From Brachionus rotundiformis (lineage: Eukaryota > Rotifera > Eurotatoria > Ploima > Brachionidae), in assembly GCA_016802295.1 (NCBI GenBank), contig JAESIW010000122.1, forward strand, positions 124,001 through 188,000: 64,000 nt of DNA, read 5' to 3'. Every line of letters begins with the position of its first letter. Within the stretch, counting starts at the first letter, position 1. Made by a program: the position numbers and the translations under genes. This document shows positions 10,580-22,076 of this stretch, piece by piece. Under the pieces are notes generated by a model that saw only the letters and a list, made by a program, of their open reading frames with translations, was not told the DNA's origin and searched no databases.

Positions 10580-11074
10580 ATGTACAAAAAAAATTTAAAT
10601 TTGGCAAATTGTTCTTTGTTGCTTGACATACTCAAATCTCCTATGCCAACCAGTCCAGTAATATTGGACTTTTCCTATATGAAAAAAGAAAAAAAAGCCC
10701 CCGTAAGCACCGAGTTCTATCTGTATCCAAGTAATCCTGACTATTCTAGCCAGTGCCAATCGCTAACTTTGCCAGTAAAGCGAAAGCTGGATTCAATTGA
10801 AGAAACAGAGGAGGTGCATTTCCGTTCGGAAAAAAGAAGAATTACTTCTGGCACAAATTGTGTTGAGCAATCGTCCAGTACCATATCCTACTCGACTTCA
10901 TCTGCTTCGATCACTCCCAATCCAACATACACCACAATGACCAACATACCATCTAATAACTATGATTACATATCATTTTGTTTCAATAATAACCAATCTT
11001 TTTTCCAGCCAGCAACCGAGTTCGATAACTTTTATTTTACAACTCACAATTGTGATAATGTTTTGTATGATTAA
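10580..11074 (+). CDS. Orphan single-exon protein
   Basis: A 164-residue open frame I do not recognise. It has a polar, Ser/Thr/Asn/Tyr-rich composition and no signal peptide or membrane segment. It contains two basic clusters that could serve as nuclear localisation signals (PVKRKL at about residue 70, and SEKRRI at about 90). The C-terminal half is low-complexity (Ser/Thr then Asn/Phe/Tyr). Coding character is supported by an uninterrupted frame in very AT-rich DNA, more balanced base use than its flanks, a TATA-like GATATAAATT about 75 bp upstream, and AATAAA at 11104-11109 just after the stop. It may be a lineage-specific regulatory or disordered protein. Confidence 0.7.
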   Translation: MYKKNLNLANCSLLLDILKSPMPTSPVILDFSYMKKEKKAPVSTEFYLYPSNPDYSSQCQSLTLPVKRKLDSIEETEEVHFRSEKRRITSGTNCVEQSSSTISYSTSSASITPNPTYTTMTNIPSNNYDYISFCFNNNQSFFQPATEFDNFYFTTHNCDNVLYD

Positions 11075-11280
11075 AATTAATTAATATTTAAACAATTCAA
11101 TTAAATAAAGTATTTAAAAAAAATTTGATTCATGTTTTGATTTGATTGGACTTTGGAGGGTTAGGCTTAATGAATTAAATCCAAAATTGGTTGAAACTTT
11201 AATTACCTATGTTTTGCCATTTGAAAATTATTTATGCAAAATTTTGTTTAAAAAATGTAATTTTTATTTTTTAATAAAAA

Positions 11281-12280
11281 ATGAGTTCTGAAGGAGATAA
11301 AGAGTTAGATGACTTGCTGGACACTGCCTTGGAAGACTTTGACAAAAAGCTTGATTTGAAAGAAGAGGCAAGCGGGTACACAATCGAAGAGACCAATATT
11401 GTGGTTGATGAAGATTTAATTAATAATGATAAAAAGACCAAGCTTAACCAAGATGAAATGAAGCTATTTGAAGAGATATTCAGCGACGAAAAGACCAAAC
11501 AGTCCATGAAGCAGTTTAAAGATGTTCTTTCAATGTTTGGCGATCAAGCTGGCAGTTCAGGTGATGCCAAAGATTTACTTGAAAATTTGGAAAAAGTAAT
11601 GTCAGAATTGACAAATGGTAATGACGAAAATGACCAAGAATTTGAGAAAGATTTGGAATTTTTGAAAAATTTAGCTCAAACTAGCCAACAAGAGAAAAAA
11701 ACCAGTGAACCGATGACTTTGTACGAGGACGACATTGACGAAGAGGACCGTAAACCACCGACTTCTCTATTCAACAAAGTATTGGATGATTTGAACAAAA
11801 ATAGTGAAAAAGTCCTTAACAATCCATCCGGATCGGATATCTTTTCTAAGCTAAATTTTGCCGGAGATGAAGAAGACGATGACATGATGATGGAACCAAT
11901 TCTTTCCATGCTTTTTTCCAAGGATGTCCTCTATCCATCTTTAAAGTTAATGCTCGAAAATTATGACAAGTATTTGATAGATAATAGAGATAAATTGAGC
12001 TCGCAAGAGATAGAAAAGTGCCAAATGCAAAAAGATTGTATAGGAAAAATGTGCAATGTGTACGAGAATGCCAAAGAAGGCGACACCAAAGAAGACAAGT
12101 CCAATCAGCTGAAAGAAATACTCGATCTTTTGGAAAAATGCGGAGTATTCATTTCTTAAAACCAATTTTTTTCCATCTAAATTTTGTTTCTAGATGCCAC
12201 CAAACGAACTTGTGCCAGAAGTTAACCCTTTCGAAATGCTTGGTGACGCTAAACAAGCTCAAGCGTGTCCTATGTCTTAA
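11281..12280 (+). CDS. PEX19: Peroxisomal import receptor PEX19
   Basis: Cytosolic chaperone and receptor that delivers peroxisomal membrane proteins to PEX3. Two exons: 11281-12144 and 12194-12280, with a 49 nt intron (TGCGGA|GTATTC...TTCTAG|ATGCCA), giving 316 aa. The acidic N-terminus carries the DDLLDTALEDFD motif that binds PEX3. A long acidic helical middle follows. The C-terminal cargo-binding helices include PILSMLFSKDVLYPSLK and LLEKCGMPPNELVPE. The protein ends in the CaaX box CPMS, which predicts farnesylation. The last exon is needed for the CaaX box; without splicing the frame stops early at 12159. AATAAA sites lie around 12325. Confidence 0.95.
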
Positions 12281-12490
12281 ATGAAGTTATTTTTTTAATT
12301 TATTTTTATTTCTAATTAAATATTTAATAAAATAAATTAAAAAAAAAAAAAAAAAATTTTTTTATTTTTTATTCAGAACAAATAATAGAACAAATTAATT
12401 TCTAATTTCTATGACAAAAATATAAAAGAATACTCTAAAATAATCTAGAACTTTTACACTGGTATTTACAAATTCAGATTTGATAGCTGT

Positions 12491-15021
12491 TTACTGATTT
12501 TTTTCCAAATCTTTGGCATCTTTGAGGTTTTCTGGCAATCTTTTGTTGAGCGTTTCTGGCAAAAAGAAGCACAACACTCCGGCAAAGAAGGATATGATGG
12601 AAAAAATGGTGAATGGCACGTAAATAGAGCCTAATGTTGAGCTGAGGACATTTATTTGCGGGGCCCATACTCCGCCCAAGCGGGCCAAGGCTACGCTCAG
12701 CCCGATTCCGGTACTTCTCATAGGAGTTGGATACAGCTCCGAGGTGAATATCATGCACGTGGATTGAGCAGCACCAATTGTGTATTTGGCAAAAAAGTAT
12801 GCAATTATCGATATCCATGGATAAGATTCGAAGTACATCGGAATCATGTAAATGGCTATTGAGGTCATGATTATAAAGCAGCACAGTGGCAGCTTGCGTC
12901 CAAATTTGTCCAAGACAAAATGGCACGTGATCACACTCAAGAATTCACATCCTGAAAAAAATTAAACAAAAATAAATCAAATCAAATTAATTAAATTTTA
13001 TTCAAAAGCTAAAAGAAAAAAGAAAAATTAACTTGTTAATTAATTTTTAAATTACCCAATGGATGCCAGTTACAGATCAATTTTGCCACTGACTTTTGAC
13101 TAGTCTGGTGCATCCATTTCGCATCTTATTTGTTAGTCAAGCAATTTCATTTGCAAAAGCTTTTTTTTTTATTAATAAAGAAAATAAAAATAAAAATTAA
13201 TTTTTAATTTTTTTTTGTAAAAATAATTAATAAAATTGAATATCTTTATCTTTTTTTAAAACTATCTCACATTTAATTTATTTAACAAACACAAAGTGAC
13301 ATTTATTTCTATGATATTTTCAAATACCTTAAGGCTAAACTAACTAATGTCATTTTTTTATCTTAAAATAGAAAAAAAAAAACAAAAGAAACAACCTTTT
13401 TTAAATGTTTAAATGAACAATTTAGGTCTTTAGATAGCGATAGATAATTAATTAGCTAGGTTTAGGGTGCTTTTAAAGCTAAGCCTTATTGGAAAACGAA
13501 AGAAATACCTGCGGCTAATAAAAATACCAAATATGGATTAATAAACTTGTCCAAGTTTCCGCTAATTCCCATACCAATTCCCAAATAGACTGCCAAAATA
13601 ACCATCCACGTATAAAAGAGGATAAAGCATCTCTTCATTAGAACAGGTGAACGAACTATACCAACTATGGTCTGTTTGTAGCTGGTGGACTTTTTCAGTA
13701 TGGTCAGCTGATTGGCTTCTTCTTGCAGCAAAGTGAACACATACACCCAGTTATCTTCATTTTCCAAGTCAACATTTGTCTTTTTATCTATTTTTTTATT
13801 AAATAAATAATTAAGCACTCGTTGTTCTAAATTTTCGTACCAAGAATTGACTCTTAAAATTTTCTTGATTACATGTCTAGCTTGTCTAACTTTGTTCACG
13901 CTTAGTAGCCAGCGTGGTGATTCTGGCACTAGCCAGTAGTACATGAAAAATGGCATTACATAAATAGCCAGCGCCCACAGAACCTTGAGGTAGTCTTTGA
14001 AAAAGTAGGCCAGACCGGCAATTATCATCTGACCAATTGAGAGAGAATAGGCAAGTATGTTGCCAGCGGTGACACGGTTCTTGGGACCAGTTATTTCCAG
14101 CAATAGGACAAAGCTAATCGAATACATTGTTTGAGCAATGCCCTGAATGAATCTACTTATGGTAAAGATGACAAATTTTTGGTTCTCTTCGAGTGCTTTT
14201 GTGTGCAAAAAAAACTGGGTTATGTGCAAAACAAGCACCATCAAAATGATGAGAATAATGAGCATTCTCTTGCGGCCAAATTTGTCCGACAGAATGCCCG
14301 TGAACACAGAACAACCAGTGCCAATTATGTACGCATTTTGTGACAGTGCTTTCAGATGTGATTTGAGACACACAAGTTCCATGTCTGTGACTGTGGTGCG
14401 GCCATAGAGTGACTTGTCATACGCCCATTCAATACACTTAAACAAGGACTTTACTTTTTTGATTCCTTTGGTTTTATATGGCACATACTGGGAGCTAATG
14501 TTCAATTTTTGAAGCAAAACTTGCCATTCTATCTTACAATTGTTGTCATACTTGATGTCCTTTGAGTCCGGATTTTGGATACGAATTCCGCGCTTGATTT
14601 CCACAAAAAACTCGGCTTGGTCCTCTCTCAAGTCCTCAAAAGGGTCCTCGCTGGCCTGGTCAACTATAAACCTGTTCAACAACTTTGTCGCTGCTTCATC
14701 GTAGGATATCAGCTGAATTTCCTCAACAAGGCTGCATGTGAACTTGGGCGTAGCGGACACAAACACGTAACTATAGGCAACCATGCTTGGCACCAGGGCC
14801 AAAAATCCAACAAGCATAAACTGAATCTTTTGGTAGAAACCAAATGAACCAACCTGTTCCAACACGTGATCTAAATTTGTATTCTTGCTTTTTTTGCGCA
14901 AGCTTTCTGGCATGCTTTTTTTATTTTGTGGTCTAGTGCTGTTCCGAATGAGCATGTTAAACTCGGAAAGACTTTGCGGAAAATCCACCTTGGGATTTTC
15001 GACGTCATTTTTTTCATCCAT
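12491..15021 (-). CDS. SLC22-type organic ion transporter (MFS)
   Basis: Plasma-membrane organic cation/anion transporter-like protein of the major facilitator superfamily. Two exons: 15021-13509 and 12951-12491, giving 657 aa. The 557 nt intron is long for this window. The N-terminus is a cytosolic tail with SFGFYQKIQFMLVGFLALVPS as the TM1 region. A long extracellular loop, typical of SLC22, spans about residues 80-215. Then come GILSDKFGRKRM (MFS motif A), the PESPRWLL signature, a large cytosolic loop, and a second motif, LDKFGRKLP, across the exon junction. The end is LPETLNKRLPENL. The substrate cannot be told from sequence. The ATG at 15021 opens the frame. Confidence 0.9.
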
Positions 15022-15975
15022 CTAATTAACCAACTTTTTTTTATCTTAAATTTAAAAATCTTAATTGTAGACTCAACACTTTAAATTTAATGTTTTATCA
15101 ACATTAGATAAAAAAAAAAAACTTAAATTAAATCGCTCTCCAAGAGTCACAAGACAACTTTTTTTTAAGTTCTCTTAGTTAGAGATAATTGAAGGAATTT
15201 TTTATTAAATCGAAAAAAAAAGTAAGTGGGTTCAGCTATTCAATAAATGGTTTAACATTTATACAAAAAATTAATTTAAATATTAATTTGGCTTTTGAAA
15301 AGTAAATATTGGTTTATTATGTCATTTGGTACCGTGTGATGTGGTAAGGGAAGATTTGTTGTTTTTTTATTTGGTAATTTTTGGATGAATAATTTTGGCA
15401 AAGTGGTAGCCTAGTGGAAAAGGTGCATATGGCAATTAACAAAAAAAAGCTTAAATTTAACTTTTATTTAAATAGTTTAGAGTCTTTGAGATAATGAAAT
15501 TTAATAGACTCGACTTAAAAATAAGAAAACATGTTTCTAGTTTTTCGAATCAACACAAAAAAGAATAGAAAATTGAGTCTTTTTAAAAGATAATTTCGTT
15601 TGTTTATGCTTTGTTTTTGTTCTTGTTTTTGGCTCGCGTTTGTTTGACATTTAGGTGCACATTATCCCCAGGTAAGGTGATTAGTTGCGCAACTTTTTTC
15701 CTAGAAGTCTAAAAAAGACAAGATTTAGTTTGAAAGTGGTGACAAAAATGGCATAAAAAGAGCGCTTGGATCCAGATTGGCGCTGTTTGACGCCACTTTT
15801 TGCTAGACCATTAATTCTGGAATTCAATTTAAATTCTAAAACAAGTCAAAAATTTTTTGCAACACAAATTAATTTATTTTAAATAAAATAATAGAAAAAA
15901 AATTTACCAATTCGAAAATGTAATTATTTATTTAAATAAAAATAGATTTAAAGAAAAAAAAAGAGATAATATTGT
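15022..15975. other. Intergenic between SLC22 and nibrin
   Basis: Upstream region of the SLC22 gene and downstream region of nibrin. No open frame or RNA recognised. A few more GC-rich patches (15630-15800) show no interpretable structure. Confidence 0.5.
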
Positions 15976-18321
15976 TTATTTGTTTGAGCTCATAAAAATT
16001 TCGAATTGTGAGTTTAGGTCGAATTTTTCTTCTTTAAAGCTTTTGAACATGCTTTGGTTGTTTTTTTTCCAACCAATGGCACTTAATTGGCTCGCTTTGG
16101 GCACTTTTTTAAACTTTTTAAAATTTCTCTTAGTGTCACAATTAGGATTGTGGGAATTTGAATAATTTTTATTCCTAACCAATGGCTCATATTTTACCAC
16201 AATTTGGGCACTTGGCTGAATAGAGCTCAATTGACTGAGCTCGGATTGCCTAGCAGTGCTCGGTGGGTTAAGCTTGGAGTAGACCAAACTACAGTCAGGT
16301 CCTTTCTGGCTCATGCTCTTGGTCTCTTTTTTAACTCTGGGTTCCTTTTTAACTTGTTCGAGTACAATGGGCTCTTTGGCTTCAAGTTTGATTACTGGCG
16401 ACTTTTTTTTTGTCTCACGCAAACAATTTACTTCCTGCTTCTCGGCCGGCCTCTTTCGCACAGGTTCTGGCGTATCAGTCACAATGAACAGGTCCTCAGC
16501 CTTGTTTTCGAATTGGAACAGACCCGAGTCCTGGCTCTGGTTGTCCATTTCGCTTTGTTGGGTGTCGCAGAACTCGTAATTGGCCCTGAAGCAAGTGTCG
16601 GTCAGTGTCTGAGAGGCTACTTTGAGCTTGGCAGCTTTTTCTGTGTGCTTTACTGGATTACAGTACTTGTCCAAATGGGCGTGCAGTACCGCCAAACCAA
16701 TTTCACATTCGTCAACCACTTTTTGGCCTAATCTTTTAAATTTAATCAATTAACTAGACAAAATAAATAGTTTATTATAATTTATTTTATATTTTTAAAT
16801 TATGACTACTCAAAAAAGTAAATCAGAAAAAAAATATATATTTTTTTTTTATATTATATTAATAAAATTAAATTTATTATAAATCATTTTAAATTAAATT
16901 ATTTTTGCTTACTGATTGAGTAAATTTTCGATTTTAAGCTGAATATGATTCACCTGAGAGTCAATGTTGTCATTTCTTATAAATATTAATTGCTTTTCAT
17001 TTATCTTATTCTCATTAATGTGAATACTTTTATCGAAAAGCTCGCATCTGCCTGATGCCAATTCGATTATGTTCTGAAATTTTTGTAGCTAGAATATTAA
17101 TCATTAAATAAATTAGTTATGATTAAATATTTTGTATATAAGTGTTTTAGGAAAAGATTGCCAAGCATAAAAATGAAGTTGACAATTTTATGCTTGGTGC
17201 TTATCATTTGTGCTCAGGTGCTTCTAACCGGATCAACAGTGACAACGACCCATGTTGGCACACATAAAAATCAAATTTTGCACCATGCTAATTTGCCTCT
17301 AAAACGAAAATTAAAAAAGCTAAAGACCCGCAAAATACCAATTAAAAAGCTTAGAACCAAAAAGTCAAAAACAACACCAACTAAAAATTAGCACCTGTTT
17401 ATCTGACAGAAAGACAAATACTTTATCTTTAAATAAACTTTGTCTATTTAAATTTGGTTCAAATTTTATCAAATCAGACTCAAGATTCTCTTCACCAATC
17501 GGTGGCAAATAACTTATAAGATTTTTTTGAATAAAATTTTAATTTTTTAATTAATTTAATTACTCCTTGGGGTTTGGCAACGACTCTGAATTTATTATCT
17601 CTTCCAAATATTTTACAGTAACTATTCTTTTTTGACTAATTAGAGCATCGATGACTTTTACAGTGACCGTAATTGAGTCCATGATGACCAAGCTGCACTC
17701 ATTTGTCCAATCTTGAACCATGTGACCGCCAAGCTTTGTTACTAAAAGATTTACTTGGTTTTTGTTTACACTTGATAGACAAGAAGTGGTCACAATTAGC
17801 GGATCGTGGCACAGTCTTGTAGCACAATGGCAAATAAAAATTGGTTACCAGTCACAAATTAAAGATAATACTCACTGGTAAATGGAATTGTAAGCACCAA
17901 ATCTTATAACATCATTTTGTTTGAGCGCCTTGAAGCCATCAACCTTTTTGCTGTTGATGAAGGTGCCAAATTTAGAGTTATCAGTTAGGACTATGCTTGG
18001 TAAGGAGTCAAGATCAGACTTTTTTTGGTTAAATTTAGTTGTGGTGTTTTTTTAAGGTTCAGATATGTGCCACTTACACATTGCTCAAGTTCAAATTTTA
18101 GCAATATTTCGGCGTGAAGCCGCGAGACTGTTTGGTCAGAATCAATTGGTATATCTACATCGGTGTTGGCCATTTGTCTACCTATTTTATACTTTTTATT
18201 TGTGAGTAAAATTTTTGATTCTAGATTAGATCATTTTGAGTACACAATGGTTTATTTTGTTTGGCGACAAGAAAAAAAATTTACTTTTGCCATTTTGTTT
18301 GCTCTGTAAATACCAGACCAT
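15976..18321 (-). CDS. NBN: Nibrin (NBS1), MRN complex subunit
   Basis: DNA double-strand-break sensor partner of MRE11-RAD50, nuclear. Seven exons: 18321-18246, 18181-18078, 18018-17876, 17815-17564, 17512-17395, 17088-16913 and 16732-15976. They close in phase to 541 aa, shorter than human nibrin. The FHA domain has the phosphothreonine-binding SRLHAE and DNSKFGTF motifs (human SRNHA, DNSKYGTF). BRCT1 contains KLGGHMVQDWTNECSLVIM. BRCT2 starts at KDKVFVFLSDKQ and ends at ECEIGLAVLHAHLDKYCNP. A disordered, Lys/Ser-rich tail carries NFKKFKKV, the MRE11-binding motif, and an acidic/aromatic C-terminus (EEKFDLNSQFEIF) where the ATM-binding motif sits in other species. The usual VGR of the FHA start reads HCR in my exon 1-2 junction, so exon 1 is the least certain part. 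Confidence 0.92.
17135..17142 (+). promoter_or_regulatory. TATA-like box of the nested gene
   Basis: TATATAAG lies 31 bp upstream of the ATG at 17173, inside the nibrin intron. If it is used at the normal distance, the transcript would start almost at the ATG and have a very short 5' leader. Confidence 0.45.
17173..17391 (+). CDS. Small secreted cationic protein nested in a nibrin intron
   Basis: A 72-residue protein of unknown family. MKLTILCLVLIICAQVLLTG is a textbook signal peptide. The mature part is a Thr/His-rich linker followed by a strongly basic tail (about residues 43-72, rich in Lys/Arg, e.g. LKRKLKKLKTRK). It has no cysteines after the signal sequence. The gene lies antisense within the 306 nt nibrin intron (17089-17394). 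All but one of nibrin's other introns are 50-65 nt; the remaining one is 180 nt. Its stop codon ends at 17391, two bases before the nibrin donor dinucleotide. An AATAAA at 17432-17437 would place its 3' end antisense to nibrin exon 5. An in-frame upstream ATG at 17119 would mask the signal peptide, so 17173 is preferred. An antimicrobial-type or matrix peptide is possible but not shown. Confidence 0.6.
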   Translation: MKLTILCLVLIICAQVLLTGSTVTTTHVGTHKNQILHHANLPLKRKLKKLKTRKIPIKKLRTKKSKTTPTKN

Positions 18322-19012
18322 ATTTTTTATGTTTTTTATTTAAAGAAAATTTTAAATTAGCGGATCAGTCATAAATTTAAGATATATTTTGTTATTTTTT
18401 GATATATTTTTATTATTTTTTGAATATTTCACTTTTTTGTCAGCCACGTGATATTTATTTATAATTTTAGAATATTTTAAATTCAATGATCAAAATTTTT
18501 CAAGTTTTTTTTTAGTTTATTTTCTAATAATTTAATAAAGATAATAACTAAACCATTATGTATTTATTTCAGATTAAATACATTTAACTTTGTACCAATT
18601 GATTGGTGACTTGAATGAAAAATTCTACCATGATAAGCTTTTTCAAACATTTTAAATTGTTGCAAAACAAACTTAACATTTATCTGGCTTTATTTTAAAA
18701 TTCCCAAAATCTTTATCTATCTTGTTAATTTCGAATAAACTGTGAATTAACTCTTAATAATTATTTATTCAAATACTGTTCAACTATTTGTGTCCTTTGA
18801 AAATAATATTACCAATAAAAACCTTATTTTACCAAAGAAATGGACAAATAAAATGACAGATCGTGCTAACAATTATATAAATGGTTTAATTTGGTCATCA
18901 CCCAACTTTAAAATTAAAATAACATTGTGGTCCTCATTTCAGGTTTTGCGAATTCCCTCAACATAAACCATCACTGGCTTTATTTCCTTGGTGAAGATGG
19001 CAGCCCTCTATT
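18322..19012. other. Intergenic upstream of nibrin
   Basis: AT-rich and without an open frame of note. It presumably holds the nibrin promoter. Confidence 0.5.
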
Positions 19013-19266
19013 GCTTTAGCCAGTCTATTCTTAGTGTCTTTATGAGCTCCCATTGCTGCACTGATGTGCCATTCTTTTTTTTGTCATCTAAATTTGGTGG
19101 TTGGAAGCACTTTTCCAAAATTAAATTTCAAAGCTGCATAATTCTGTCAATTTTTAGAATTTTTCTGCGCTTGGAAAGTCCAAGTCAAGAGAATCTTTTT
19201 CTTGGTAAAGAAAGCTTTAGCCAGTCTATTCTTAATGTCTTTATGAGCTCCCATAGCTGCACTGAC
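19013..19266 (-). pseudogene. Duplicated scrap of a LINE reverse-transcriptase C-terminus
   Basis: Two direct repeats of about 55-60 bp (19013-19073 and 19212-19266) carry GCTTTAGCCAGTCTATTCTT and GTCTTTATGAGCTCCCAT. On the minus strand each reads AHKDIKNRLAKA or a close variant (HKDTKNRLAKA). This is nearly the same as HKDIKNRLAKAKGLFSRL in the LINE remnant at 50.3-50.5 kb. The intervening 140 bp also stays open for part of its length on minus. It is best read as a tandemly duplicated fragment of the same LINE family. The + strand open frame over it (18988-19287) is a shadow. Confidence 0.65.
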
Positions 19267-19588
19267 CCACCAATTATTATTAATTAGTTAATTAATTGTG
19301 AGTTTAACTATTAAACTAAAGTAGAGCTTTGCCAATGGCACATTTTTCCATCACAAGTCACACATGTTCTAAATTTAAAGTGATTAGACTAAAGTTAAAG
19401 ACAAGTTTTGAGTCCTGGCACTATACTTTAGAAACAAAATAAAAATAAAAATATATTCACTAATAATTTATTATAAAATAATCCATTTTTAATAAAAAGT
19501 TCCAATTGACTTGTGTCGATAGTAAGCTAGAGAAAAAATAAAAAAAAAATAAACCAAAACGAGTTAGGATAGAGGACTGGCTGAATTA
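19267..19588. other. Intergenic
   Basis: Nothing recognised. It contains the upstream region of the RYBP gene. Confidence 0.5.
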
Positions 19589-20160
19589 ATGGATAATAGA
19601 AAGTATGTGCTTGTGGTAAATACGCATCTGGTAAAAGCTAATTAACATTTTAATAATTTTGAAGAGCTAAGCGATCGCGTAGCACGACCGCTGTGGACGA
19701 TACGTGCTGGGACTGTCCATTGTGCACATTTCGCAACAAGAACGAGTCGTTCCGATGCGAGATGTGCAACATGCGCAAAGGAACATCGACCCGCAAGCCA
19801 CGCATTTCCCAAGTGACCCAACAACTGGTCAAAATAGAGAACCAAATAGAACAAGAGCGCAAAAAAGAAAAGCGCAAAGAAGTACTAATGAGGTCCAGAG
19901 TGGGCAGAAAGCACTCAAAGCACTTCAAATTCGACAATGCCCAGACCATATCGATCACTGTTAATGACGTGACTGTGTTCATAACAGATGTAGAGCTGAA
20001 TGGCCAAGAGGCCGACGAGGACAACTGCAAATCGCTTAGTACCAAATCTAGCCGCTCAAAGCTAGAGCTTGACTCCAAAGACAGTGCAGATAACACAACA
20101 AGCTCGGACAACGAGTCGTCCAAGAACGAAGCCGACCAGCCTTTGGCAAACAATGTGTAA
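19589..20160 (+). CDS. RYBP/YAF2-type Polycomb cofactor
   Basis: Zinc-finger protein of non-canonical PRC1, which bridges RING1 and transcription factors; nuclear. Two exons: 19589-19602 (only 14 nt, MDNRK) and 19665-20160, giving 169 aa. The joined N-terminus MDNRKAKRSRSTTAVDDTCW aligns with the RPKRQAKPAADEGFW segment of RYBP. The RanBP2-type zinc finger follows (CPLC...CEMC, with TFRN), then the hallmark KGTSTRKPRI. Near residues 105-125, ISITVNDVTVFITDVE matches the RING1/CBX-binding strand (LAVTVGNVTVIITDF). An acidic Ser-rich tail ends the protein. The strong donor AAA|GTATGT and the phase fit support the tiny first exon. A short + frame starting at a GTG (19693) is not the real start. 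Confidence 0.92.
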
Positions 20161-21431
20161 ATAATCAAACTTTTGTCTGTGTTGTCCTTTTTTTTAACTT
20201 GTACAAAGTGGTGCTGATGTTTGTATAAATTTTGAGCCAATTTTTGTTTTTAGTAAACAGTACCTTTGGTCAGCGGGCTTCGGGTAGCATCAAGTGTATG
20301 TTAATTATTTAGCTTCTTTTTTTTCATTTTTTTTTGTATTTAAGCAATTATTAAGCTGTATGGAAAAGCAAAGATTGTCAATAAAAAAACTAGTTCAGAC
20401 TTTATTTTTATTTATTTATTTATTTATTTGATTAAAATATGCTTATGAATAAATAAAGCTTCCTTGAGCTTATCAAGGAACACCACAATGCCAAACCACG
20501 TGTGTACCAGTTGCCAAGCAAAAATTGATGATACAAAATTTAAAAATTTTGGTCACTTGAATACAATTTAGGTCACATTTGACATAAAAAATGTTATGTC
20601 ACCCCCTGGTCACGTATCCAGCAAGACCTTTTAGTTCTTTATTTTTAATACTATTAAAAATAATTTATTATCAAATTAATAAATAAAAATAATCTTAAAT
20701 TGTGTTTAAATTGCATAAAAATAACATGAGTGATAATATGCCTTTAAAAAATTGAAAAAATAAACACTTTATTAAAACATTTTTTAAAAAAAAATCATTT
20801 TATTCAAAAAGTTAAAGACTGGTCCCGCGAATCCAACATTATGGATCTAATTATTCGATTTTGACAGAGTACTATTTGCTTACAAAATTTTTTTATTATT
20901 ATAAATTAATTAGAATAATTTTAGATCAATCTAAGGCTGCTTGCTTCCTTTCAGTCCCATGATAGTCTATTTATAAAAATATGCCATGGTACTCATGAAA
21001 AAAATAGAGAAAAATGTTTGTAAATTAATTTTATTCAAATTTTGCTCATTAAAATAAATGTATACCTTCCTTGAAAAGATAAATAATTAAAAGTATTAAT
21101 TTTTTTTATCGACAAAAAATGATTGTTCTTAGTGATTTTTTAAAAAAGCGTCTAAATAAGACTTAATTATGTCTTTGATAAATACTTGGTAAATTTTATC
21201 TAATAATTTAATAAAAGATAAAATTTTGAACTATTAATTTAGCAAATGTTTTTATTTTATGAATAAATAAATTTTTAAACAAGTGTACGGGTTAAGGGAA
21301 CCTCCGCACTTTTTCTCGAAACCAGTATCAAGGATCGAGTTATTTTTAATAAAAAGACTAAAAAACAATTTTTAACCCGCACCATAATTTTAAAAGCTTA
21401 AAATTTTATTAACAGAATTAAAATAAAATAA
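20161..21431. other. Intergenic with short TTTA microsatellite
   Basis: AT-rich with no gene. A (TTTA)n run lies at about 20405-20430. The patch around 21290-21340 is less AT-rich but has no recognisable content. Confidence 0.5.
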
Positions 21432-22076
21432 CTGAATTAGTTAAATTGGTTAAATTAATTTACATGACTCAAGTAGACCAAAAGGGTATAAATAGGATGT
21501 CATTTGCAGAAAAAATTCATTTCATTTTTTAAATTTAAAAAATTTTCAAAAAGATTTTTTATTGAAAAAAGAATGGAACAAAAGCAATAGTCACCATAAC
21601 TCTGCCGATCCGCAGGTCCCAAGCCCTGATGAAAAAAGAGGAGGGTGGTGGCAGCCACATGCATCGTATGTGTGTGTGGTCTTTCACGTAGTCTGCAGAA
21701 GAGCTGTATGGCGGGTACATAGGCCTACGGGTCTTTGTCCAAGTCTTGTCGTATGAGGGCGCCGCTGGCTTCGACCATCTCCCAGTATAGAATCCGAAAG
21801 GAGCGAGAATCTGCTGTACAGCTGACCCTCTGCAGACAGTACGTAACTTTGGAAGCCTTAAGTTAAGACTTTATCTCAATTGAAAGAGAGAAGTCGCTTG
21901 GTTTGTGGTTCCAAGCTAGTCTAAATAGTTGCCGAGTTCGCAGCCAATTTAAATAAGTGCTCGGATGAGTGGCGCTGTTTATGATGAACGTCCCACTGGC
22001 TTCTTAGGGAAAGGTTGGCCGTCATAACTCTGCCAAAGCCGGTCCCAAGCCCGGTTGAAACAAAGAGGAGGGTGAC
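21432..22076 (+). repeat. Dispersed repeat family, copy 2
   Basis: Close copy of the element at 6052-6668 and 35528-36168. It shares the TATA-like leader, the core starting CACCATAACTCTGCCGATCC and the 3' motif ending GAGGAGGGTGAC. It is nearly identical to copy 3 in the core, which suggests recent spread. The short open frame at 21562-21756 is specific to this copy's phase and is not conserved in copy 1. Confidence 0.87.

Noticed and set aside
18988..19287. 99-codon + strand protein with two similar Cys/Ser-rich segments.
   Set aside because: The similarity comes from the direct repeat, which reads as LINE sequence on the minus strand.
21562..21756. 64-codon open frame inside repeat copy 2, and a 112-codon minus frame inside copy 1.
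   Set aside because: Neither frame is kept across the three copies, so they are chance frames in a non-coding repeat.
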